The notes under the pieces were generated by a model. The model ran no database searches and was not told the origin of the DNA. It saw only the letters and a list, made by a program, of their open reading frames with translations. From DAHUXN01 sp963811805 (GTDB lineage: Bacteria; Acidobacteriota; Terriglobia; Acidiferrales; UBA7541): a DNA stretch of 64,000 nt. Shown here in pieces: positions 17,938-26,886 of this stretch. Position 1 is the stretch's first letter. Each line of letters starts with the position of its first letter. Made by a program: the position numbers and the translations under genes. The stretch lies in contig CAWESU010000001.1 in NCBI GenBank assembly GCA_963811805.1, positions 310,001-374,000 on the forward strand, written 5' to 3'.

Positions 17938-19443
17938 CTAGGTCAGTGCTGCGCACACCGATTTTACTTCGGTGTAATGCTCCAACACCTCGTGTCCCAT
18001 TTCGCGGCCCCAGCCGGACTGCTTGTATCCGCCAAACGGAAGCGCCGGATCAAAAACGTTGTAGCAATTGACCCACACCGTGCCGGCGCGAAGTTTAGCC
18101 GCCACCGAATGCGCTTTCTTGATATCTCGCGACCACACCCCGGCGGCCAATCCATAAATCGTGTCGTTCGCGCGCGCCACGATTTCGTTGGGGTCGCGGA
18201 ACGGGATCGCCGTCACGACCGGCCCGAAAATCTCCTCCTGCACAACTTTCATTTTGTCGGTGGTGTTCACCAGCACCGTCGGCTTCACGAAGTAGCCCCG
18301 ATTGCCGAGGCGTGCTCCTCCGGTCACCGCCTTCGCTCCTTCGCGGATGCCGGATTCCAGATATCCACACACGCGATTCATCTGTTCCTCGGAAACCAAC
18401 GGTCCCATGTCGCAGTCCGGTTCGAAGCCGGGTTTCACCTGGATCTTTTCCGCGATTTGGGAGACGCCCTCGACAACCTTGTCGAACACCTTCTCTTCCA
18501 CAAATAGCCGCGAACCGGCGCAGCAACACTGGCCGTGATTGAAGAAAATCGCGCTTGCTGCTCCAGGAATGGTCGCATTGAGATCCGCATCGTCAAGCAC
18601 GATGTTGGGCGATTTCCCGCCGAGTTCGAGCGACACCTTCTTCAAGTTACCCGCTGCAGCGTGAAGGATGAGTTTCCCCACCTCAGTCGAGCCGGTAAAC
18701 GCAACCTTGTCCACATCCGGATGCGCCGCCAGAGCCGCGCCGGCCGTTTCGCCATAACCGGGAACGATGTTGACCACTCCGTCTGGGAATCCTGCCTCCT
18801 GGACTAACTCTCCCAAGCGCAGCGCCGACAGCGGAGTCTGTTCTGCAGGCTTCAGAACGATGGTGCATCCCGCCGCAAGCGCCGGGCCGACCTTCCACGC
18901 CGCCATCAACAGCGGGAAATTCCACGGGATGATTTGCCCAACCACGCCGACAGGTTCGCGCAGGGTATAGGCAAGATATTTCGTCGGGCCCGCGAGCGTC
19001 AGCGGAATGGTATTGCCTTCGATTTTCGTCGCCCACCCCGCGTAATATCGAATGGTCTCGATCGACAATGGGACGTCTGCAATACGCGAAATCTTCAGCG
19101 GCTTGCCGTTGTCGAGCGATTCAAGCTGCGCGAACTCTTCTTGATGCTTTTCAAGCAAGTCCGCCAGCTTCCAGATCAGCTTACCGCGCTGCGCGGGCGA
19201 CATTTTGTTGGCCCACGGTCCAGTCTCAAAGGCGGCGCGGGCAGCCTTCACCGCGCGATCGATGTCTTCGCGGTCTCCTTCCGCCACATTCGCGAGCACC
19301 TCGCCGGTGGCCGGGTTATAGGTGGGGAAGGTCTTGCCGGAAGCGGCCTCGACCCATTTTCCGTTGATGAATAATTTTCGCGTCGTACCCACAAATGTAG
19401 AAACATTCGGGTCTATCGATGGTGCGGAAGCTGCGGTTGCCAT
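17938..19443 (-). CDS. NAD(P)-dependent aldehyde dehydrogenase
   Basis: This 501-aa ALDH-superfamily enzyme oxidises aldehydes to carboxylic acids in the cytoplasm. Visible signatures are the cofactor-site PWNFPLLMAAWKVGPALAAG, the glutamate motif LELGGKSPN, and the catalytic cysteine in HGQCCCAGSR. The C-terminal PFGGYKQSGWGREMG is typical of class 1/2 enzymes such as retinal, betaine or general aldehyde dehydrogenases. ATG 19443 has AAGGAG 7 nt upstream; the nearby ATG two codons earlier is too close to that box, and the longer frame to 19548 is Arg/His-rich. It stands alone, so the substrate cannot be inferred. Confidence 0.9.
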   Translation of the reverse strand: MATAASAPSIDPNVSTFVGTTRKLFINGKWVEAASGKTFPTYNPATGEVLANVAEGDREDIDRAVKAARAAFETGPWANKMSPAQRGKLIWKLADLLEKHQEEFAQLESLDNGKPLKISRIADVPLSIETIRYYAGWATKIEGNTIPLTLAGPTKYLAYTLREPVGVVGQIIPWNFPLLMAAWKVGPALAAGCTIVLKPAEQTPLSALRLGELVQEAGFPDGVVNIVPGYGETAGAALAAHPDVDKVAFTGSTEVGKLILHAAAGNLKKVSLELGGKSPNIVLDDADLNATIPGAASAIFFNHGQCCCAGSRLFVEEKVFDKVVEGVSQIAEKIQVKPGFEPDCDMGPLVSEEQMNRVCGYLESGIREGAKAVTGGARLGNRGYFVKPTVLVNTTDKMKVVQEEIFGPVVTAIPFRDPNEIVARANDTIYGLAAGVWSRDIKKAHSVAAKLRAGTVWVNCYNVFDPALPFGGYKQSGWGREMGHEVLEHYTEVKSVCAALT

Positions 19444-19775
19444 TGTCATGCTCCTTTTCTTGACGATCGCTTTCTGAGATTCCTGGTGAACGCCAATGGT
19501 AGCCCGCTTCAAAGGGGCATGACGCCGGCGATGCGTCATACGAGACATCCGGCTATATCAGGCTGCCACGCATCCGCTCTATCTCCGTTTTGGAAAACGG
19601 ATGCGATTCCCTTCTGATTTTCCGCTCACGCAAAACGTACACCCTAACGCAATCGGAATGCAACTCCCCAGCGACCTGTCTCCGATTAGATTCTGTTAAT
19701 GAGCAGACTCGCGTCGCGAGCCCCGGATGGCGCAATGGCGAGAAGTCGCAACGATGTGCCGCGTCAACCCGTTTC
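19444..19775. other. 332-bp intergenic region without a supported gene
   Basis: This lies upstream of the aldehyde dehydrogenase and downstream of the aminotransferase, both on the minus strand. Small open frames on both strands have no ribosome-binding site and no recognisable product. No strong hairpin or consensus promoter was found by eye. Confidence 0.4.
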
Positions 19776-20828
19776 TCACAGGATGCGCGCAAGTACGCGG
19801 AAGAACCGTTTCACCTGCGTCGGCGTTCCCGCCGTAATTCTCGCGAAGCCGCGTCCGATGCTCGCGGTTTGATCGCGGATCAAAATCCCGCGCCGCGCCA
19901 GCGCATGGATGATTTCCTCACCGCGCGCCCCGAAATCCGCCAGTACAAAATTCGCCGCGCTGGGAAAAACTCTCACACCCAGCTCGCGCAATCCGCCCTC
20001 GAGAAGTTTTCTGCCCCGCGTGATCTCCGCCGCCGCGCGCCGAGTAAAAACCGCGTCCTTCAGCGCCGCTCCTGCTACTGCCAGCGGCGCTATTCCAATC
20101 GGAAACGGGCCCTGCGCCCGCTTCAGAAATTTGGCCGTCTCGCGATGCGCGAAAACGCAGCCGATCCGCAGTCCCGCCAGCCCCGCCGCCTTGGAAAACG
20201 TCCGCGTCACGACCAGATTTTCTCGCCGCCGGATCCACGGCAGCACTGTCACGCCGGAGAATTCGAAGTACGCCTCATCCACAACCACTAGCGTCCGTGC
20301 GGCGGCATCTAGGATTCTGGCCAGCGTTCTCTTGTCCAGCAGAGCCCCCGTCGGATTATTCGGATTCGCCAAAAAGAAAACCGACGGTGCCCTTGTCAAC
20401 GCACGCAGCACGTCGTCAAGCGGAAACCGCATGTCGTCGCCACAAGAAAGCGTGTGAATCCGGGCATCGCGCTGCTGCGCATGGAAGCGATACATGGGAA
20501 ATGTCGGCTCGACCAGCAACACGCTTCGCCCGCGCTCGATGAAGGCGTCCGCCACCAGCCGCAGCCCTTCGTCGATTCCGTTGGTCAACACCAACTCTCG
20601 CGCGGTCACGCCGAAAAAGGGCGCGATGCGCGCCGTGGCATTTTCCTTTTCCGGATACATCGCCACGTCTTCCGCATCGAGCCGCCGCAGAGCGGCGAGC
20701 ACCTTCGGCGAGCATCCCGTCAAGCCTTCATTCATGTCCAGCCGCAGCTTGCCCCTGCGATTTTCGAGCATCGGCGGCGGCTCGCGGAATCTCTCCAGCG
20801 CTCTTCGTGGCTTGATTCTGCTCTTCAT
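19776..20828 (-). CDS. Histidinol-phosphate aminotransferase-like PLP enzyme
   Basis: This 350-aa fold-type I aminotransferase is close to HisC, which converts imidazole-acetol phosphate to histidinol phosphate using glutamate. It shows the substrate-site ANPNNPTGALL (about 154-164), the PLP-ring Asp/Tyr in VVVDEAYFEF (~181-190), and the Schiff-base lysine K213 in TRTFSKAAGLAGLRIG. The N-terminal LDMNEG matches the HisC pattern L-x-x-N-E. No other his genes are nearby, and HisC homologues also act on aromatic amino acids or in cobamide synthesis, so the pathway is an inference. It ends close to the next gap and starts 108 bp from the arginase-like gene. Confidence 0.8.
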   Translation of the reverse strand: MKSRIKPRRALERFREPPPMLENRRGKLRLDMNEGLTGCSPKVLAALRRLDAEDVAMYPEKENATARIAPFFGVTARELVLTNGIDEGLRLVADAFIERGRSVLLVEPTFPMYRFHAQQRDARIHTLSCGDDMRFPLDDVLRALTRAPSVFFLANPNNPTGALLDKRTLARILDAAARTLVVVDEAYFEFSGVTVLPWIRRRENLVVTRTFSKAAGLAGLRIGCVFAHRETAKFLKRAQGPFPIGIAPLAVAGAALKDAVFTRRAAAEITRGRKLLEGGLRELGVRVFPSAANFVLADFGARGEEIIHALARRGILIRDQTASIGRGFARITAGTPTQVKRFFRVLARIL

Positions 20829-20936
20829 GCGTCTTCGCTTGGCGCGGCATCGGCAGAAAACTTCAAGTAGGGATTATGCACCGCGAGGAAGGAGAATTCT
20901 ATTTCTTACAAAGTCGGATGAGGCAGGCAGCGACTC

Positions 20937-22088
20937 TTACTCGCCAGAACTCGAAGTGGACGTGAAATGCTCGGGCGATTCGTCGCTCGACGATTCGCCG
21001 CTCGCTGAAACTGAGTTCGTCGAACTCGCCGCCGAGGAATCGGCGGTCTCGGTAGCGGCATCGCTGGGTGCCGGCGCGGAACTTGCTTCACCCGCACTCG
21101 CCGCCGGGGCGGGCGCTGTCGGCTCACTCGGCGCCGCCACAGCGGCCGCCGCTTCTGCTGCTTTCGATTGTGCTTCCAGACGCGCAGCCAGTGCCGCCGC
21201 GATCAGCTCCACGATGACTTTCGCGCCGCGCCCGTCCGTGTCGCGTGCCGGATTGTACGCCGCAACTTCCAGCGCCACCAGCCGCGGCTGCTTTGCGACC
21301 ACCTCCAGCGCCCCGCGTACTTCTTCCAGCCGCAAGCCGTTGCTGCCCGGCAAATCCGTGGCCGAGAAATCCTCGCTGGAAATCACGTCCACGTCCACAT
21401 GCAGAATCAGTTCGTTTTTCCCCCCGTGAATGCGCTCGATGGCCATTTCCGCCGCGGCCGCAGGGCCCATTCGCCGCACGTCTACCGCTCGAAAACACCG
21501 GATCGCCGTCTGCGACAGCACGCCTTCCTCCGGCGAATCCAGTCGCGACACGCCAAACAGCGCCACGTCCGGGTCACGCACCAGCGGCGGCTCGCTCCAG
21601 AAGCGGATCATTTCCGCCGCGCCGCGCCCGGTCAGGTGCGCCACCACCATCCCGTCCACGCATCCCGAAGGCGACGTCGCCGGCACGTTCAAATCCGCAT
21701 CGCTGTCCATGTACACGACGCTCGCACCGCGATAATACCGTCGCACGCCCGCGACCGTCGCCAACGCCGAGGAGCAATCCCCGGTTAAAATCAACGCGAG
21801 CCCGCCCGTTTTTACGGCGGCTTCCACGCGGGGTTTCAGCGCTTCAAGCGACGCCACCACGCGCGCCAAATTTCGCGCACGAGGACTCTCTTCATCTGGC
21901 TTGTATAGTTCGACAGGATCGTCACCCATGTCGGTGACGCTGTAGCCGATCGACTGAAGTTTTTCTACCAGCCCTGCATCGCGCAAGGCCTGCGGAGCCT
22001 TTTCGTGGCCCGCCGCAAACGCAGCCGCGCTCGTCGGCGCGCCCAACAAAACAATTTGCTTTGGTTGGCGGACGATCCGTACCGCCAT
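20937..22088 (-). CDS. Arginase/ureohydrolase-fold protein with altered metal ligands
   Basis: This 383-aa ureohydrolase-family protein would classically hydrolyse a guanidino compound using two Mn ions. The fold motifs are present but changed. GDHS reads GDCSS (C105 in place of the metal His). DAHxD reads DSDAD (128-132, Asp in place of His). The third motif is HVDVDVIS (D232, D234). These substitutions may define a subfamily, change the metal, or abolish activity. Residues from ~315 to the end are a low-complexity Ala/Ser/Glu/Thr tail that other arginases lack. It sits 39 bp downstream of ispH on the same strand, suggesting co-transcription. The substrate is unknown. Confidence 0.75.
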   Translation of the reverse strand: MAVRIVRQPKQIVLLGAPTSAAAFAAGHEKAPQALRDAGLVEKLQSIGYSVTDMGDDPVELYKPDEESPRARNLARVVASLEALKPRVEAAVKTGGLALILTGDCSSALATVAGVRRYYRGASVVYMDSDADLNVPATSPSGCVDGMVVAHLTGRGAAEMIRFWSEPPLVRDPDVALFGVSRLDSPEEGVLSQTAIRCFRAVDVRRMGPAAAAEMAIERIHGGKNELILHVDVDVISSEDFSATDLPGSNGLRLEEVRGALEVVAKQPRLVALEVAAYNPARDTDGRGAKVIVELIAAALAARLEAQSKAAEAAAAVAAPSEPTAPAPAASAGEASSAPAPSDAATETADSSAASSTNSVSASGESSSDESPEHFTSTSSSGE

Positions 22089-22127
22089 TAAGCGTTCCTC
22101 CGTTGAACTCCGCTGTTCTCCGCCACT

Positions 22128-23114
22128 CTAGAGCGCCACCGGCTTCCGCGCCGCCAGTTCCGGAGGTAGGGTGAACCGCACGTCTTCGCGAATCAGATCC
22201 AAATCGCGCTGGTCCGTGAAACCGAAATTCGCCAGCCGCTGGCTCACCTGCTCCACCAAAATTTCCGGAGCCGACGCGCCGGCCGTCAACCCCAGCCGCG
22301 AAACGCCGTCGAACCACGTCTGCTGCAGATCGTTTCCGTCTTCGATAAGCCGCGCGGCCACTCCTGCGCGCTGTGCCACTTCCACCAGGCGGTTCGAATT
22401 CGAGCTGTTCGCCGAACCCACCACCAGAATCATATCCACTTCCCGCGTCAGCGCCTCCACAGCCTCCTGACGATTCTGCGTCGCATAGCAAATATCGTCC
22501 GATGCCGGCCCCAGAATTTTTGGAAATCGCTGTCGCAGGCGCGTCAAGATTTCCTGTGTGTCATAAAGACTCAGCGTCGTCTGCGTCAAATACGCCAGCC
22601 GCTCGGGGTCCTCCATCTCCAGCTTGTCGACTTCTTCCACGCTGCCGACCACCACGGTTTGCAGCGGCGCTTCTCCGGAAGTTCCCACAATCTCCTGATG
22701 GTCGCGATGCCCGATCAAAATCAGTGTCCGCCCTTCGCGCGCGAATTTCCGCGCCTCCAAGTGCACCTTGGTCACCAGCGGACACGTCGCATCAATGACC
22801 CGCAACTTGCGCTCGGTCGCTTCCTCGCGCACGCGTGGCGGAACTCCGTGCGCGCTAAAAACCAGCACCGCGCCAATCGGTACTTCGCCAATCGTCTCGA
22901 CAAAAATCGCGCCGCGCTGCCGCAGCTGGTCGACCACGTAACGGTTGTGCACAATCTCATGATGCACATACACCGGCGCGCCGTAAGCCTCGAGCGCCAG
23001 CTCGACAATATCCACCGCGCGCACCACTCCGGCGCAGAATCCGCGCGGGCGCACCCGCACAAGCACTTTTCGACCGTTGCCGTTCCCTTGCGCGATCCCT
23101 TGTATATTCGCCAT
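22128..23114 (-). CDS. ispH: 4-hydroxy-3-methylbut-2-enyl diphosphate reductase (IspH/LytB)
   Basis: This ~328-aa iron-sulfur enzyme performs the last step of the MEP isoprenoid pathway, reducing HMBPP to IPP and DMAPP. The three cluster cysteines are visible in RGFCAGV, DATCPLVTKVH and DICYATQNRQ, and the conserved HEIVHN and GSANSSNSNRL blocks are present. Length is normal. ATG 23114 is preferred for its GGTGAT just upstream; ATG 23126 adds four residues. The arginase-like gene follows 39 bp downstream. Confidence 0.94.
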   Translation of the reverse strand: MANIQGIAQGNGNGRKVLVRVRPRGFCAGVVRAVDIVELALEAYGAPVYVHHEIVHNRYVVDQLRQRGAIFVETIGEVPIGAVLVFSAHGVPPRVREEATERKLRVIDATCPLVTKVHLEARKFAREGRTLILIGHRDHQEIVGTSGEAPLQTVVVGSVEEVDKLEMEDPERLAYLTQTTLSLYDTQEILTRLRQRFPKILGPASDDICYATQNRQEAVEALTREVDMILVVGSANSSNSNRLVEVAQRAGVAARLIEDGNDLQQTWFDGVSRLGLTAGASAPEILVEQVSQRLANFGFTDQRDLDLIREDVRFTLPPELAARKPVAL

Positions 23115-23259
23115 ATCACCAAGCATAGCGTTTATGTTACCCCATTCCAGTCTGTGCCGTCACCCGCTTTCGTATCTCCTAATTCTCTTGCTATGAACAG
23201 GGTGCAGCCGTGATCATATCCTGAGCGTCAATCGAAACTATGCATTTGGAGTGCTCTGC

Positions 23260-24042
23260 ATGCTGCTGGCAGGCCAAGTCACGATCGTTACCGGCGGAGG
23301 CCGCGGAATCGGCCGCGCCATCGCCCTCCGTTTCGCGCAGGAAGGCTCCGCCGTGCTGCTCGCCGCGCGTACGCAAAGCCAAGTTGACGCCGTCGCTGCC
23401 GAACTGAAAGCCGCAGGCCACAAGGCCGCCGCCCTCGCCGCTGACGTGTCGCAGGAATCGGATTGTCAGGCCATCGTCAGCGCCGCGCGCAAGCAATTCG
23501 GCCGCATCGATATCTTGGTGAATAACGCAGGAGTCTTGGGGCCGGTGAAATCGGTCGAGGAGGTCTCGCCGAACGAATGGGACGAAGTGATCGCGGTCAA
23601 TCTCCGCGGGCCGTTTCTGCTCTCGCGGTTGGTGCTGCCGGAAATGTACCAGCGCGGCTCCGGCGCCATCATCAACATCTCCAGCGTCGCTGCGAAGGGC
23701 GCTTTTCAGTGGAATAGCCCGTACGCCGCATCCAAGGCAGGTTTGGTGGGCCTCACACGCACTCTAGCCGCGGAAGCCGCGCGCAAAGGCGTTCGCGTCA
23801 ACGCCATCTGCCCCGGGCCGGTAGCCGAGACGGAAATGTCCCGGGGGCTAGGTCAAGCCCTCGCGGATCGTCTCCACGCTGATCCGGACGAGCTTTTCAA
23901 GGGCTTCCTGGAGAAACTCTTGCAAGGAAAGCCGCAAACCGCCGGCGATGTCGCCGACGCCGCGATCTTCCTGGCCTCCTCGCACGCGACAGCGATCACC
24001 GGGCAGACTCTGAATGTTGACGGCGGAATGTCCTTCTACTGA
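23260..24042 (+). CDS. SDR-family oxidoreductase (FabG-like)
   Basis: This 260-aa classical short-chain dehydrogenase/reductase resembles 3-oxoacyl-ACP reductase FabG. It has the NAD(P) motif TGGGRGIG near residues 11-18, NNAG near 88, the catalytic Ser in INISSVAAKG and the YAASK Tyr/Lys pair near 156-160, and the C-terminal ITGQTLNVDGG characteristic of FabG relatives. ATG 23260 follows TGGAG by 8 nt; GTG 23251 is also in frame. It is transcribed divergently from ispH and away from the fatty-acid genes, so true FabG function is uncertain. Its last ~47 bases overlap a convergent small membrane protein gene. Confidence 0.87.
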   Translation: MLLAGQVTIVTGGGRGIGRAIALRFAQEGSAVLLAARTQSQVDAVAAELKAAGHKAAALAADVSQESDCQAIVSAARKQFGRIDILVNNAGVLGPVKSVEEVSPNEWDEVIAVNLRGPFLLSRLVLPEMYQRGSGAIINISSVAAKGAFQWNSPYAASKAGLVGLTRTLAAEAARKGVRVNAICPGPVAETEMSRGLGQALADRLHADPDELFKGFLEKLLQGKPQTAGDVADAAIFLASSHATAITGQTLNVDGGMSFY

Positions 24043-24292
24043 TCGCTTCCACCCGTCCCCATTGCCGGCGTGCCGTCACCAACATCCCTCGCCGGTTCGC
24101 CTCCACCCACCCCAGCCCGCGGTCACCCGCCTCACTGACGATGTAAATCGACAGCAACAGGATCAAGAAGCTGCCAAATACGATCCCAAACAGCAGCTCC
24201 GCGGCAACCAGTTCCTGGAAGAAATAAATGTGAAGCGCAATCAGTGCAGCCCCACACCACCATACCCACTTCGGGACCCGACGGATTTGCAT
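23996..24292 (-). CDS. Small two-helix membrane protein, unknown function
   Basis: This 98-aa predicted inner-membrane protein has two hydrophobic segments (about residues 9-25, rich in Trp and Leu, and 32-54). An Arg-rich cytoplasmic-type tail ends in RRTFRRQHSESAR. No family is recognised. It converges with the SDR gene and overlaps its 3' end by 47 bp, which is unusual. Codon choice looks coding (G/C third positions) in the non-overlapping part. No strong ribosome-binding site precedes ATG 24292, so the call is moderate. Confidence 0.5.
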   Translation of the reverse strand: MQIRRVPKWVWWCGAALIALHIYFFQELVAAELLFGIVFGSFLILLLSIYIVSEAGDRGLGWVEANRRGMLVTARRQWGRVEAISRRTFRRQHSESAR

Positions 24293-24463
24293 TTCGAATA
24301 CCTATCCCCCGTTGACTTAGATGCAAATCGAGGCCCGAAGGGACCAAACAGGAAATCCTTCCCTCTCATTCACTTAGCATTTGCTGTGATCGTATCGATG
24401 GCAAACGAGGAGAATTGCTTTCCACGAATGTGACACACTTTGCGGAGTCCCTGCGCGCGTGGG

Positions 24464-25081
24464 CTAAAACGTCGCTGCTTCGCCGCTCTGCTCGGCTTCC
24501 TCTTTCAGCTTTCGCACCAGCCCGCTGCGTACGAGCCACGCCAGCGTCTCGATGAAGAAATCTCGCGAGAGGTGCTCGCGCTTCTCCGGCGGCCAGTCTT
24601 TCATAGACATGTGCCGGGCCATGGCCGCCTCTTCCGCCTCATGAAACACGAATCGCGGCGGCCGGTGCGTCAACCAGCGGATATATTCGAAGATCTTGCG
24701 CACCAGGCTCTCCGGCTGCCGCACGATGCGCCCATGCAGCGGACCACCCGCTGGCCCAACCCATGCGAAAACCATGCATTCTGGCGGCTCAGGACGCAAA
24801 AACGAGTGCTTCGACGCGCCACCCGTCAAATACCGGACGAAAAATCCGACGCACGGCTCCCCGCTAGGACCGCGCGGCAAAGATCGATTCGCGCTGAACC
24901 AATAGCCCCGCAGGCCCGCTTCGTCCGCCGCCACCGGCTCATATTCCTTCAGATACGGCGCGGCCAGCTCGCGTATCCATGCCAGAGAACCCGCCGCCGA
25001 ACTTCCCGCGCGCGGGCGCGCACCAGTAGTTGGCTTCGCGCCTTTCAGTCTTTTGCATTTTTGCTTGGCCGTGGCTTTCAA
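24464..25081 (-). CDS. Conserved-looking hypothetical protein coupled to acyl-CoA dehydrogenase
   Basis: This 205-aa soluble protein has a basic, low-complexity N-terminus (MKATAKQKCKRLKGAK) and a mixed alpha/beta body. It has no motif I can name. Trp/Pro-rich stretches and an acidic-basic helix near the end (HEAEEAAMARHMSMKDWPPEKREHLSRD, quoted here in part for orientation only as its first and last residues) suggest a folded domain. ATG 25081 overlaps the acyl-CoA dehydrogenase stop at 25078 (ATGA), which supports it as a real co-translated gene. A role with the beta-oxidation operon is inferred from coupling only. Confidence 0.65.
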   Translation of the reverse strand: MKATAKQKCKRLKGAKPTTGARPRAGSSAAGSLAWIRELAAPYLKEYEPVAADEAGLRGYWFSANRSLPRGPSGEPCVGFFVRYLTGGASKHSFLRPEPPECMVFAWVGPAGGPLHGRIVRQPESLVRKIFEYIRWLTHRPPRFVFHEAEEAAMARHMSMKDWPPEKREHLSRDFFIETLAWLVRSGLVRKLKEEAEQSGEAATF

Positions 25082-26877
25082 CGGCCCTCAAAGGGATACC
25101 GGTCGCCCGCCAGCACCGCCGCAGCCACTCGCCGCCGCAGGGCAATCGTGTCAATCGTGTCGCGCTTTGCAAACCGCCGGAGCACCGCGAGCTGCGTGCG
25201 CAGCGCGTCGCCTTCCACTGTTGCCGCCAGCGCCGTGCGCGCCTCGCGTTCCGCGCGATCCGCCGCGTCCGAGACGAATACGCGCATCGCGTCCGCCATC
25301 ACCGAGCTGGAATCGCCCGTGTTTGTCTTCGTCGCTTTCTGCGCTCGCCGCAAACACGACTCCATGCCGTAAATCCCCATCACCACGTTCGCCAGCGCTG
25401 CGACGATCTCCTGCTGCTCGGCCAGTTGCTCGCGGAAGCGCTGCACCGCCGCGCCCGCCGCCTGCAGGAAAATCTTCTTGGCATTGGCGACAATTCGCTC
25501 CTCTGGCGCGAACTCGCCGCTCGCGCCCTCTTCCATCGACGGCCCCGCCAGCACCTCTTCCGCCAGCTTCTTCGCCGCCGGAATCAACGGCAGCACCCCG
25601 CCCATGGCGCGCTTCATCAGCATTTGAATGATCAGCATGCGATTGATTTCGTTGGTGCCCTCGAAAATTCGGTTGATGCGGCTGTCGCGGTACGAGCGCG
25701 CTACCGGATAATCCTCGTGATACCCGTAGCCGCCGAAAATCTGTACCGCTTCGTCCACGCAGTAATCCACCGTCTCCGAGCCGTATACCTTACTGATCGA
25801 GCTCTCGATGGCGTACTCCTCGAGCATTTTCATTCCCTGCTCGGTTTTCGTTGTGCCGGCCGCCGCCGACACCGTGGCCACGTCCACCTGCCCGGCAATG
25901 CGATAAATCATCGACTCCGCGGCAAAAATGCGAATGGCCATCTCCGCCAGCTTCGCGTCGATCAGCCCGAATTGCGCCAGTTGCCGTCCAAACGCCGTGC
26001 GCTCTTTCGCGTATTTCGACGCTGCTTCCAAGGTCTTCTTCGCGCCACCGACGCAATAAGCGCCCAGGCTGAACCGCCCCGCATTCAGTGTATTGAACGC
26101 GACAATGTGCCCGCGCCCGATTTCATGCAGCAAATTCTCCTTGGGCACCGGCGTGTTTTCGAAAAACAGCGCCGTGGTCGAGCTGCCCTTGATGCCCATC
26201 TTCTTCTCTTCCGCGCCGACCGAAAATCCCGGCGCGCCGCGCTCCACCAAAAAGCATGAGAATTTCTCTCCGTCCACTTTCGCGAAGACCACGAACAAAT
26301 CCGCGAAGCCGCCGTTGGTGATCCACATCTTTTGCCCGTTCAGAATCCAGTTTTGCCCGTCGGGCGAAAGTACCGCGCGCGTCCGCGCTGCCAGCGCATC
26401 GGAACCGGCTTGCGGTTCGGAGAGGCAGTAGCACGAAATGATTTCGCCCGTCGCGATCCGTGGCAGATACTTCTTCTTTTGCTGCTCCGTGCCAAAATAC
26501 ACAATCGGCACCGTGCCGATTCCCGAATGGCCGCCGTGCGTCACCGCAAACGAAGCATACGCCGCCAGCTTTTCTGAAAGCAGCGTCGCGGAAACTTTAT
26601 CGAGCCCCGCGCCGCCGTACTCCTCGGGAATTCCGCCCGCGAGCAGGCCCAGCTCGCCCGCCTTCTTCACCACCTGCGCCATCAGGCCTTCTTTGTGCTG
26701 CTCGAGCTCTGTCACCAGTGGCAGCACTTCTTTGGTAACGAATTCTTCCGCAGTTTGGCCAATCAATTTTTGGTCGCCAGTAATGTCTCCGGGAGTGAAA
26801 ACTTCCTCCGGTGTGCAGGACGAAATCAAAAATCCTCCGCCGCGTGCCATATTTTGCGAAACTGTCGTCGTCGCCAT
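25078..26877 (-). CDS. Acyl-CoA dehydrogenase with long C-terminal extension
   Basis: This 599-aa FAD-dependent acyl-CoA dehydrogenase carries out the first step of beta-oxidation and passes electrons to ETF. The core is standard: PEEYGGAGLD, CYCLSEPQAGSDA, WITNGG for FAD, KMGIKGSSTTAL, and the catalytic-base region with QIFGGYGYHEDYPV followed by RINRIFEGTNEINR. About 180 further residues follow the ~400-residue core and resemble the helical extension of larger ACADs. ATG 26877 has AAGGAG 5 nt upstream. It lies 9 bp after the thiolase, and its stop overlaps the next hypothetical gene. Confidence 0.92.
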   Translation of the reverse strand: MATTTVSQNMARGGGFLISSCTPEEVFTPGDITGDQKLIGQTAEEFVTKEVLPLVTELEQHKEGLMAQVVKKAGELGLLAGGIPEEYGGAGLDKVSATLLSEKLAAYASFAVTHGGHSGIGTVPIVYFGTEQQKKKYLPRIATGEIISCYCLSEPQAGSDALAARTRAVLSPDGQNWILNGQKMWITNGGFADLFVVFAKVDGEKFSCFLVERGAPGFSVGAEEKKMGIKGSSTTALFFENTPVPKENLLHEIGRGHIVAFNTLNAGRFSLGAYCVGGAKKTLEAASKYAKERTAFGRQLAQFGLIDAKLAEMAIRIFAAESMIYRIAGQVDVATVSAAAGTTKTEQGMKMLEEYAIESSISKVYGSETVDYCVDEAVQIFGGYGYHEDYPVARSYRDSRINRIFEGTNEINRMLIIQMLMKRAMGGVLPLIPAAKKLAEEVLAGPSMEEGASGEFAPEERIVANAKKIFLQAAGAAVQRFREQLAEQQEIVAALANVVMGIYGMESCLRRAQKATKTNTGDSSSVMADAMRVFVSDAADRAEREARTALAATVEGDALRTQLAVLRRFAKRDTIDTIALRRRVAAAVLAGDRYPFEGR

Positions 26878-26886
26878 CTTTGCTCC

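Noticed and set aside
17543..17956. 137-aa minus-strand frame across the tRNA-Leu
   Set aside because: It translates the tRNA itself and has no ribosome-binding site.
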